A stretch of DNA of 64,000 nt. Source: Toxorhynchites rutilus septentrionalis (taxonomy: Eukaryota; Arthropoda; Insecta; Diptera; Culicidae). Where the stretch lies: NCBI RefSeq assembly GCF_029784135.1, contig NC_073745.1, positions 315,136,787 to 315,200,786 on the forward strand, written 5' to 3'. Of this stretch, positions 23,312 through 33,003 are shown piece by piece. Within the stretch, counting starts at the first letter, position 1; every line of letters starts with the position of its first letter. The translations under genes and the position numbers were made by a program. The notes under the pieces were generated by a model. It saw only the letters and a program-made list of their open reading frames with translations. It made no database searches and was not told the DNA's origin.

Positions 23312-23343
23312 GCTCCGAATGGCATCTAGTTGCCATTCGGAGC
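23312..23343. repeat. Perfect 13-bp hairpin
   Basis: GCTCCGAATGGCA, loop TCTAGT, then TGCCATTCGGAGC. The stem is a perfect palindrome. It lies in otherwise unassigned sequence. Confidence 0.9.
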
Positions 23344-24244
23344 TGCTCTCCTCCCACAATAGATCTTAATCAACCGAGGAGCGCTGTGGGCAGACAACCC
23401 TCTAGGATTCTCCATTCGTACAAAACGTCAAATCAACCCACTTATCCTGAGTGAAACCGCACTCGGCAACTCCGAAGGCAACCGGCTGTCAGAGCCCCGA
23501 CAGTACCCCGGCAATCCTCAATCATTGTCATAGGCTGCGGCATGACGGGCGAAATGCAACGACCACGGATTGGCGAGATTGTGTGTTGGCGGAAATATCG
23601 CTCTCCTGTTACATTTCGAAATTCGATGTATCATCCGGATTTGCCACAGGCCACAGGGCGCACACCGCCCAAGCCCAAGAAGTCATCTGCGATGACAAAA
23701 CTCTGACAGGCGGACACTCGACAGGACGAGGACGAGGGATTCGGGTTTTACTCAAAGCACATACCCACAATGAACACAACCGAGAAGGGATACGAGACAG
23801 TCACTGATTTGAATTGCAAAACTTTACAGGGTTCGTGTATTTACACTTCTTTCGCTGCGAGTGCAGCGACTCCTTGCTCAAGAAGTTGTTCCCAGTCGGA
23901 TTAACGGTATGCGGAGGCGAGACGCGAGTTGCGCCAAACAATGGGATTGATTAATTCCGCTTTTTCCTGTTCCTCGTAGGGATGCAACTCGCGGCAGCGA
24001 TGATCTCTTTTCAATCACCAACGGCAGTGCTCCCCGCCTATGTCGTGCCCCTGGGCAGATTCGCGCGTCCACATTGGGCGCTCAATCCCATACACGTGAG
24101 TGAGCATTTGCAGCATCAAGCCAATTTATATGAGCCGATCTAATAACAATAGAATAAAATTTACAATTACGACCAGTCGGCAAACATTTGCACTTCGTTG
24201 GAGGCATCCATGTGGGCAGACGGTTTAAGCAGGCGTAAGAATTG

Positions 24245-24261
24245 CACACACACACACACAC
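24245..24261. repeat. CA dinucleotide microsatellite
   Basis: About eight CA units. Confidence 0.9.
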
Positions 24262-25019
24262 GAGATGAAACATGAGATGAGAATAGACGATACGTAGGAT
24301 CGAACATGATACTTTCCTCTTGTGCCTCGCTCTCGAGATGGTAAATTGGAGCACAGAGAAGAGCTTAGCAACAATTTCGGAATTGGCCGTTTCTCTCGGA
24401 AACATTTGAATTTAATTTCATCCTCCTTGCCAGCTAATGTCATGCTTGATCGTTGATGTTATTGTGTGTAAATACGATCACCTACGCAACTACCAATCCC
24501 TTTCCGTAAGACAACAAAACAAGCAGACGCGAGGCACCCAGAAGTGTGGTTATAGACATTTTTCTTCCTTCTCTTCAGTCCACTCTGAACGTGTGTCCCC
24601 ACGGGTCTGCTCGATCAACCGTTGGTTGCATCAAGCATAATTTATTGGCCCTTCCCTCTGCAGCAATTTCAACCGAAATTCTACAAACCTTCAGACCCCA
24701 CTTTTACAGAATCTCTTTCCTGTTTTTCTTCTTTCACTGAGAAGTTATAACGATAGGAATAAATAATGAAAACAAATATTGTGTACGCCTTATCGATCGC
24801 TAGCGATACTCGTGTAGGCCCTTGGAGGAGAATCTGACGGGAAGTGTCACCAATAAATAATATCGAACCATGTTGAGGCCAGAGATACAGAGGTGCTTGC
24901 ACGATGCCAGTTGCGTGTGATCCTTCCATTCCAATCGTTCACATATGATTTTTTAATAATAGTTTTAAAAAACGACTAGAAGTTTCGTAGCCGTTATTTT
25001 CGAAAATGATATCGGTCGA

Positions 25020-25170
25020 TTTTGACGAAAGACGTCTTTCAGTAAGGATGCCAAATCAGAAAATAGGTCACGATTTTATGGAATAATGTCAACATTAATA
25101 ATTATTTTCACTGCGAATGAATTTTGATGGTTTGCATTCCAATCGAATCGGATATTTCCTTTGAAAATTT
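25020..25170 (+). repeat. Dispersed repeat family, copy 3
   Basis: TCAGTAAGGATGCCAAATCA and TTTTGATGGTTTGCATTCCA match copy 2 at 21440-21620 in the same order and orientation. Confidence 0.55.
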
Positions 25171-25359
25171 TATATTTATATATTTCCTTTGAAAAATCTA
25201 CATTTTGATTTCCCATTCCGTAAACGGTGCAAATTAACGAAAATTTAAAACGTTAAATTTTTCAACGGTAGGTGACAATAAAGCAATGCCACGCCAAATC
25301 TGCCATTTTTTTTTAAACCTTCAACATATACTGGCCACTACTCATAAGCATTATAATAT

Positions 25360-26685
25360 TAGCTGACCCAGCAAACTTCGTCCCGCCCAAAATTTGCTTT
25401 TTGTTATTAATACCTTCAAACATTCACGTTTTCTTACTAAGCGCAAGTTCATGAGTCCAATCACAGAACATTGATTTATTGATTGACCTTTTCATCGACC
25501 CCGTTGAATTTACCTCTTATCTCGATCATCTGCTCTTCTTATTTGAACGCTTCTACCAAAACTCATCATTATAATATCAGATTATTTTCAGACACGATTC
25601 TCGTTCAAGATTTTTCAACCACTTGTAAATAACATGTTTCTCCGTTACATGGAATAAATGTTTGATACAGAAAATATGATATAATAAAGACAGACCCCAC
25701 CCCTCTTTTTCCCTTAGAGAGGGAAGAGGAGTTTCTATTCACCATAGAAACGTTTCGTGCCCCCTAAAATCTTCACATGCCAAATTTGGATCCATTTGCT
25801 TGATTAGTTTTCAAGTTATGCAGAAATTTGTTTCTCTCTTGTATGACAGCCCACCCTAAGAGAGGGAGGAGGAGTGTCGAACCACCATAGAAACATTTAT
25901 TGCATCCTAAAACCTCCACATGCTAAATTTGGTTTCGTTTGCTTAATTAATTCTCGAGCTATGCAGTTTCATTTGTATGGGAGACCCCCCTTAGAGAGGG
26001 GAGTGGAGTGTCTAACCATCATAGAAACATTTATTGCACCCTAAAATCTCCATACGCCTAATTTGGTTTCGTTTGCTTGATTAAATCTCAAGTAATGCAG
26101 AAATTTGTGTTTCATTTGTATGGCAGCCACCCTCAGAGAGGGGGGAGGAGTGTCGAACCACCGTAAAAAAATGCATCCTAAAACCTTCACATGCCTAATT
26201 TGTTTCGTTTGCTTGATTAATTCTCAAGCAATGCAGAAATTTGTTTCTCATTTGTATGACAGCTCACCCTATGAGAGGGGGCAGGAGTTTTGAACCACCA
26301 TAGAAACATTTATTGCATCCTAAAACCTCCACATGCCAAATTTGGTTTCGTTTGCTTGATTAATTCTCGAGCTATGAAGAAATTTGTGTTTCATTTGTAT
26401 GGGAGACCCCCCTTAAAGAGTGGGGTGGAGTATCTAACCACCGTAGAAACATTTATTGCACCCTAAAACATTCACATGCCAAATTTCGTTTCATTTGCTT
26501 TATTAATTCTCGAGTAATGTAGAAATTTGTGTTTCATTTGTATGGCAGCCCCCCCTTAGAGAGGGGGGAGGGGTCTCAAACTATCATGAATACCTTCCCC
26601 GGCCCCCCTTGCATACCATTTTTCATGTCGATCGGTTCAGTAGTTTTCGAGTCCATAAGAATCAGACAGACAGACAGACCGGCCC
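25360..26685 (+). mobile_element. TAGCTGACCC-headed repeat expanded to six 140-bp units
   Basis: Head TAGCTGACCCAGCAAACTTC. The unit mark (GCAGAAATTTGT..CATTTGTATG) recurs at about 25815, 25960, 26098, 26237, 26381 and 26521, giving a period of 138-145 bp. Each unit has a GAGAGGGG-rich block and ATTTATTGCACCCTAAAA. It ends CGATCGGTTCAGTAGTTTTC and CAGACAGACAGAC at 26664. It is the same family as 11069-11862. An unrelated segment may be inserted at about 25510-25690. There is no coding capacity; short ORFs here merely repeat with the unit. Confidence 0.8.
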
Positions 26686-26841
26686 GGGTTTTTCAAATTT
26701 CTAAACTAGAATCTCTTGGAATTGAAGATCGTCAATAATGGAAACTATTCTTCAAAAAAACATTTTTTTATGGATGATATTTTTCCACCATGTTCCGTAA
26801 TGTTAGAAATCAAGGTAGAATATGAAATTCATCTTATATCA

Positions 26842-27130
26842 TTTTTTTTCCAAAATATATATTTTTATCAAAACTCATATGGCGTTAGCCTGACGGGGCC
26901 GGGAATTCAATATTTTGACAGTTTTACTTATTATCTATGTTAGTAATATGTAACCGATTACTCGCGGTCGGCTCGAGGTTAGTATTACAAGTGTTCTCGT
27001 AATTGGGATGTTGCTGTCTCCAATGCTCTGTACGTGTGCCCGACATGGGATACTTCCTATTGGGATGCAGTTGACCATTAATCAGCAACGCCCCCTTGTC
27101 TGTATCTTGTTGAATGATCAGTGATATGCC
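26842..27130 (-). mobile_element. 3' UTR fragment of I-clade LINE
   Basis: On the minus strand it matches the 3' UTR of the I-clade copy at 42779-44094: GCTGATTAATGGTCAACTGC, ATTACTCGCGGT (plus-strand reading), GGCGTTAGCCTGACGGGGCC, then a T-run at 26842-26849 as poly(A). The insertion is 5'-truncated and there is no ORF. Confidence 0.8.
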
Positions 27131-27601
27131 CTCCTTGATTTGATGCCCATGAAAACTACACTAATGAGCGCAAAAAAAATCGACTCCCATTTGAATTAAA
27201 AAGTGTTCCAAAATTACCTTTTTTGTCCCATCTTTTCGATAATCCAGTCAAGTAGGTAATTAGGTAATTAGTAGACCATTTTGCCATTTTATTTATTTGA
27301 TTTATTTTATATATATTTTTAATATATATATTATATATTGATTAATATTTAAAAGAAAACAAAAAATGAATCTTGTTCTTAAGTGGGTACTTTTAGGGTA
27401 TGACATGAAAAAATCTACTTGCGTAATTTTGCAACCCTCGGTTTTGACAGCTGGTTGTTTACACTTGACATCTCACCACAAATTGATAGTCTAGGTCTCT
27501 CTTTTTATAATAAAATTTGATTTTGAGGCAGAAATAAGAATGAGTCGGGAAAGACGGACACCTGGGGTCCATCTTATGTACTCGATAAGTTTAGGAGGTC
27601 T
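27131..27601. other. No gene recognised
   Basis: Very AT-rich, with a TATATA-rich tract at 27300-27350. Confidence 0.4.
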
Positions 27602-27614
27602 TCAAATAGGCCTT

Positions 27615-28041
27615 TTTTATCCCTTTTGTTTATTTTAGGTTCATTAGCATTTCTAGCTGTAACAGAGCCGAATTTTAATCGTGTACATGTCACAAGTTTA
27701 TCATATCTATAATTAGCACATTACACAGTTGCCATTTTTCCGGCGTTAGAGTATCCCCTTCTATACCATTGCATACGGTACACATTTACACAGTAGCCAT
27801 TTAGGCGTAAGAATTTTTCCTCCTGTTCTTCCATTATCCAGTTAGACCGGACAGCGGAGACAGTTGATTGATCATTGTTGAGTTATTTATAGAACAGCAG
27901 CCCGATGTGTCTTGCAGAGCAGAGCAGTTGTATGGATGAATCGACCTTATTTCGACCGTGGATCGATCTCCATCGCTGATGATTGTTACGTGGACGTAGT
28001 TATTCTGTAACAACACAAAGATGGTCAATGAGGGCTCTGAG
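27615..28041 (-). mobile_element. SINE family S, 5'-truncated, with 13-bp target duplication
   Basis: Flanked by TCAAATAGGCCTT at 27602-27614 and 28042-28054, which proves retroposition. The body matches 41668-42081 on the opposite strand. The poly(A) is the T-run beginning about 27614. The tRNA-like head is missing; the copy starts just after it. Confidence 0.9.
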
Positions 28042-28249
28042 TCAAATAGGCCTTAAAATTATCGAATAAAAGGCTAGACTAAAATCACTTGAACTCATCT
28101 TCTTCTTTTTCTCATTTTCATGTCTAAAATAGCTTCCGACATTCAGAATGACAAATTCGGATAACGTTTCAAAATCTTTTTTAATCTCTGCTGATTCGTC
28201 CATGATATCTGGATGTACTTGCAAAAGTAGTTAAAAATGCCTCAAAATG

Positions 28250-28400
28250 CTTTTTTTTTTTTCAAAAAATGCCTTTTTCTCAAAAATTCATAACTTTTGA
28301 ACTACTGAACCGAATCAGAAAATCGAAATACCAAAATAAAACCCAATGAACTAGTCCTCTATACTTGAAAATTTTTACCACCCTAAAATGGATATAGGGA
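28250..28400. repeat. Dispersed repeat shared with 62430-62570
   Basis: TTTTTCTCAAAAATTCATAA followed by CTTTTGAACTACTGAACCGA is nearly repeated at about 62470-62510. Each has a copy of CACCCTAAAATGG or its reverse at one edge. Confidence 0.5.
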
Positions 28401-28459
28401 AACACAGTTTTTTTTTCGATTCAGAATCTTTATTCTGTAGAAACTAACTTGATATGAGG

Positions 28460-28900
28460 GTCGTTCAAAAAATAAGTTTCAGTGCCTCAGAAATCGCGAG
28501 AAAATGAAGTGAGGACAAAAAAGAAGGTGATTTTCGTAATCTACGTTTTATTTTCTATTTTTCTACATAATCGCCGTAACGTTCGAGGCGTTTTCCATAG
28601 TGTGGCATGAGTTTTTCTATTCCGAGCGCGAAGTGCGTAGCGTCCAACTATTTGAAGTACGATGTAACTGCGTCACGAATTTCTTCAGTGTTATCGAATC
28701 GTTGACCACCGAACGCCTGTTTCATCACCGGGAATAAGTGATAGTCGCTAGGGGCGAGGTCTGGGGAGTAAGGAGGATGCTCGAACACAGTCCATTTGTA
28801 TTTTTTCAATTGCTCTTGAGTTACGCGAACAGAATGGGGCCGCGCATTATCGTGAATGAGGAAAACTCCTTCGTCTCCTGGCCGTTTGTTCTTAATCAGT
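28460..28900 (-). pseudogene. Mariner transposase C-terminus (left arm)
   Basis: Minus strand, mixed frames. It reads FTIMRGP / ARPHSVRVTQEQLKKYKWTV, then EHPPYSPDLAPSDYHLFPVM (third catalytic Asp kept), FGGQRFDNTEEIRDAVTSYF, a stop, LDATHFALGIEKLMPHYGKR and YGDYVEK with the native stop. The DNA-binding domain and first catalytic Asp are absent. The same C-terminal sequence appears in inverted orientation at 28921-29005 plus 30455-30530. Confidence 0.85.
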
Positions 28901-29005
28901 CCAAAACTTCACAATGGTACGGTAATGAAACAGGCGTTCGGCGGTCAACGATTCGATAACACTGAAGAAATTCGTGACGCAGTTACATCGTACTTCAAAA
29001 CGTTA

Positions 29006-30451
29006 GGCTGATGACATAGTGAATGCGTTTGCGAGAGCCAACGCGTTTGCGTCTGCTTGCGTCAAAGCACTTTTGATGAAAATGTATGCGAATCGCGTCT
29101 ACCTGATATAACGAACGCGGCGCGAAGCGTTGCGAACGGGCCGTCAGACGCGGGGAAGCAGTTCGAGTTGTGTTTTGACGCGTGTAAACGCTAGAGGTGC
29201 TTCGACTGGGCAGTGTTTTGTTTGTTTTGTTTTGCTGAGAGTGTTCGGAAATGGAAATCGGTGCGGAAAATTTAATTTATTCCGTGTTTGCGAAGAAGCC
29301 CTTGTGGGATAAAAAACAACGAAACTTTATCGTAACAAATCGGTTGTGGAAAAGTTGTGGAGAGAAGTTTCCACTGAGCTGGGAGAAGATGTTACTTGTA
29401 AGTTGTAAATAAAAATATTTTATGGCTCATCCAAACAGTGTATTTACTTTTCAACGGATGCTGCTAAAAAAAAGTGGAAAAGTCTCCGAGATACCTTCGG
29501 AAAGGAGTTGCGGAAGGTTCCGGAAGGAAGATCCGGTGACGCAGGCCCACTAAATTTTGAGTCCCACACTTCCTGGCCCTACTACGAGTCGATGCTGTTC
29601 CTCAGGCACCAAATGCGGCCCCGGAAGTCTGGTGGAAATCTCTCCGCAGCTGATGGGGGAAATAATAAAGACGGCGAAAATGAGGATGATACTCAGGAAT
29701 GCCAAGAGATTGGAGGACAGGATAGTGTTGCTGGTTCCTTATTAAAAATAAAATCAATAGTGCCCGGAGAGGCAAAATATTCCTCGTCCGACGAATCCAT
29801 TTCGAACACTGCGAATAAAAAATAACAACAACACAAACAAGCCCCTACGATCAATGTTTACATCAAGAACGCGCGTGCAAACGCTTTTGTAGCGTTGCCT
29901 GAACGGTCTTGGCTTTCTTTCATACAACTAAAACTCGACCAATCGTTTTAGCGTGCAACTGTCGACTCTTTTATTTTTCCGAAATTAATTCTACAAACTA
30001 ATTCTTCTACCTTCGAATTTCTGGGGAGGCGCTTGGAGTTACCCCGCTATATCTGCCGATAAATAATTATGCGCCGAGTAATCAAAAAATGTCCCGCGTG
30101 TGTTGAACTGCCACGAACCGAGTGGAAACTTGAGATTTGTTTCACTCGCACAAAAATAACAAAATTGATGTACGTAAAAAAAATGTAGACTCGGTAACAA
30201 CATAATGTAATTAGAGAAGTGTTAGATTTTCGACAAGGGTGATGCACTTTTGGATCTTGACGACAAAGCGCAAGTGTGCTTCAATGAAATATGGAAAAAT
30301 GGAGCGAAGCATTCTCCAAGAGTCTCTATAATGATGTCTGAAGCGATTAGGGCCGCTTCACTTTCACTATGTCATAGTTCGCGTTGTAATTCGCGTTTGT
30401 TCAATTCGTTTTTCCGCAACGCTTCGCTTCGCGTTTACTATATCATCGGCC
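29006..30451 (+). mobile_element. PIF/Harbinger-type element with TTA target duplication
   Basis: TTA at 29003-29005 and 30452-30454 flanks inverted ends GGCTGATGACATAGTGAATG (left) and, on the minus strand, GGCCGATGATATAGTAAACG (right). Removing the element and one TTA restores the mariner reading YFKT-LDATHFALG, so both boundaries are exact. A 3-bp TWA duplication and GGC-type ends fit PIF/Harbinger. No DDE transposase is visible, only a MADF-like gene, so it is non-autonomous. At 1446 bp it is about half the usual length of a complete element. Confidence 0.85.
29251..29825 (+). pseudogene. MADF/Myb-like protein gene of the Harbinger element
   Basis: The ATG at 29251 opens MEIGAENLIYSVFAKKPLWD. 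After a one-base frameshift near 29323 it continues SVVEKLWREVSTELGED. After a short gap with a GTAAGT donor at 29398, it reads DAAKKKWKSLRDTFGKELRK and later TSWPYYESMLFLRHQMRPRK. The spaced Trp/Leu pattern is a MADF domain (DNA-binding, Myb/SANT-like). It is followed by an acidic, low-complexity tail to the stop at 29823-29825. Harbinger elements typically pair a transposase with such a protein, which helps nuclear import and end recognition. Splice acceptor choice is unclear: the CAG at 29436 would put the next exon out of frame. It is therefore scored as probably non-functional. Confidence 0.65.
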
Positions 30452-30918
30452 TTAGACGCTACGCACTTCGCGCTCGGAATAGAAAAACTCGTGCTATGAA
30501 AAATGCCTCGAACGTTACGACGATTATGTAGAAAAATAGAAAATAAAACGTAGATTACGAAAATCACCTGGTTTTTTATCCTAACTTTATTTTTCCGCGA
30601 TTTCTGAGGCCCTGAAACTTATTTTTTGAACGACCCTCGTAGTTAGTGTACCAAAAATTTAGAGTTCGTGTCAAAATTATTAACAAATTCTATCAAATTC
30701 ACCATGAAAAATTGGTTCATAAAATACGACTAGTGTCCATCCTTCCTGCAATGTCCGTATTTATATCGATTTTCTTGAAACAGTATTTTGCATTTCTCAA
30801 CAATTACCCGTAAGATGTGAAAAAAATATCAAAATTTATGGTTCTGGTTATAAGGCAATGAAGGCATTAATGATTTGAACATCTGATTTGTGAAGCGTTC
30901 ACTTGCCTCTCTATTAAC

Positions 30919-31685
30919 TAGAGATGTGCCTTCCGCTCATGAGCTGTTCCGAAGAATCAACTCTTTGAAGTGAGTTGACACGGAACAGCTCGCAACAAAA
31001 AACAAACAGCTCTTCAGCTCACTTTGAAAGTGGTGCAGAAGGGAAAAGAGCTGTAGAATTTCAGAGAGTGTGTTAGCTGTAAGATTCAAACGAACTGACC
31101 GCCTCTCGTTATTCGTGTTATGACATCAGTTCAGTTTCATTTGTTCCTTGGTTTTTTAACTGTTATATTCGAGGTTGACGGCGTTAAGCTTTGTTCACCA
31201 GTTTAGAGGGCGTCAAAAACAATAATTGACTTTCAGGCAGAATGAACCCGTTTTAAAAATTAAATTATGAATGACAATTAACATCTGTGTATCAAATTAG
31301 TATTCTATTTCATTGGAAACTACTTTGCAGGCGGTGAAAAAATCTCAAAAGAAAATTGTTTTTGAAGACAACTTTATATTATAAAGAAAGGTCTCAGTAA
31401 AAATGTCGGAAATGTATAGACAAATGGTTAAATAAAAGTTCGGAATACGTGTTTCAAGTAATTTAATAACATGGTGTGACAAAGTTCATTAAAATTTTAG
31501 CATTTTAAAACTATCTTCTAATCTAATGAAGATTACACTATCGAGTTTGGGATCCAAATTGAAAATCGCCACCAGACGTCGACACTGACAACTGAGCTGA
31601 AGAGCTGTTCATAAAGAACAGCTCTTTTAGATGAGCTGAGCTGATCTGAGCTGTTCGTCATGATGAGCTGGATTGCACGCCTCTA
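30919..31685. mobile_element. hAT MITE with 8-bp target duplication
   Basis: CTATTAAC at 30911-30918 and 31686-31693 flanks a 767-bp segment. Its ends are TAGAGATGTGCCTTCCGCTC (left) and, on the minus strand, TAGAGGCGTGCAATCCAGCT (right). Subterminal GAGCTGTTC / GAACAGCTC motifs are repeated several times near both ends, as in hAT elements where they bind transposase. There is no coding sequence. Confidence 0.9.
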
Positions 31686-31771
31686 CTATTAACTATTATT
31701 CCTGAAACCTAAAAGTCTAGAGAACTCTAGTGATAGTATTTTGGCATTTTAGCATCTCTTTTGTCTCTGAG

Positions 31772-31820
31772 GATTCGATTATCCGGAGTGAAAAAATTCA
31801 ATACTCCGGATAATCGAGTC
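31772..31820. repeat. Hairpin built on ATTATCCGGAGT
   Basis: GATTCGATTATCCGGAGT and its inverted partner ACTCCGGATAATCGAGTC pair at 17 of 18 positions around a 13-nt loop, followed by CGACCTGTAT. It resembles fused terminal repeats of a pogo/Tigger-like element, but nothing else of one remains. Confidence 0.75.
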
Positions 31821-32964
31821 CGACCTGTATATGAATGTGGTCGGCATCGTCATTGAAATCCAGGAAATCCAGTTTTGCTAACTTTTGCAGAAATGGAGCA
31901 ATGATAACGTGATGAATAATCTTGGAGGTCAATCCACCATTAGTTTTTATAAACTGACGTACACGACATCTCAACTTTTACTGAAGAATAATAGAATACT
32001 CATCTAAGGGCATTCAATTGTGGTATACAAAGTCGGTGATCATGACCCCTAGGTAGTCTCCATCAATTCATCATTCTGGCAAGCATTAGTTCAAATTATG
32101 CAGACCCAAGCTAAAGAAGCGACATAACGCTGTGAAAGTGCAAAGCTAATTTGGTACGCAAACGATTCATGGTTGCTCAAATTAGTTGCTCTGATAGATG
32201 ATTTTGTCGACTGAAAGTAAACGAACAACGCGATAAGCTTCTCGAATTGAACAAAGTTTTTTGTAAAAAAAATTGCACAATTTTCAGGCATTGTTCAGGT
32301 GTTAGTCTACTCATGATGAAATGACAAATCAAACTAAATACAAAACAAGTGACTGCTTTCAAAACGGCGCATATATCAAAACGCGTTGACAACTAAAAAT
32401 TCTATTTCTCTAAAAACAGCCATTACAATTACTTAAGGATTTTAGTATCGATTGGAATGCCTTTCATTAGTCAATGTGAAAAATATCTGATTCCAACTAT
32501 GAAACACTTTCCTCAGCATAAAATTCAGGCAGAAAACCAGAATATCAAAAGACCTCAACGTACGTAGTAATTACAAACCTTATGAACCAACCCCGAGGCG
32601 CATTTATTCCACTCATGTATTCGCAACGTTCGGCCAACAGCAGCTCGTAACTGTAACAACGCACGCAAGTGACCAGGGTACAAATAGTGTCAAACAGTGC
32701 ACACAGCATTCCATCTCCGCCTATTGGCGCTGCAAACTGTATTCGTTGTGCGCATCAAAACCACTGAGAACGCAATTCAAAAAAAAAGATCTTTAAAGTC
32801 CAACCAAATACGAATCCGTCCGCCACCTGTGCACCTGTTCTGCGAATCTTGGTCCCAGCCGGCTTGGACCAATGTCTGTGCAGAGATTCAAACGCCCAGA
32901 TAGTGGAACACACAAAAATGCGGTCTGTGTGAGCGGGAATGTTAATTTGTCACTCGCCCCCGAC

Positions 32965-33003
<39 letters not shown>

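Larger units (their letters stand above)
22912..25019. other. No gene recognised
   Basis: Two kilobases with overlapping GC-richer ORFs (for example 23451-23807) but no domain. It contains a perfect hairpin at 23312-23343 and a CA microsatellite at 24245-24261. Confidence 0.4.
28455..30639. mobile_element. Fold-back (palindromic) mariner derivative hosting a Harbinger element
   Basis: Ends: TGAGGGTCGTTCAAAAAATA (left) and, on the minus strand, CGAGGGTCGTTCAAAAAATA (right), with TA at 28453-28454 and 30640-30641. The left arm, read on the minus strand, and the right arm, read on the plus strand, both encode the transposase C-terminus (FGGQRFDNTEEIRDAVTSYF). The element is thus a long inverted repeat with arms of about 270 bp around a centre of about 185 bp. 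The right arm is split at 29003 by a Harbinger insertion. Without it the element is about 736 bp. Confidence 0.85.

Noticed and set aside
23451..23807. 118-residue ORF in GC-richer DNA
   Set aside because: No domain, no hydrophobic or repeat pattern, and overlapping ORFs in other frames; no support as a gene.
26105..26738. Repeated short ORFs starting MCFICMAA or MFHLYGSP
   Set aside because: They recur with the 140-bp units of the TAGCTGACCC repeat and have no independent coding signal.
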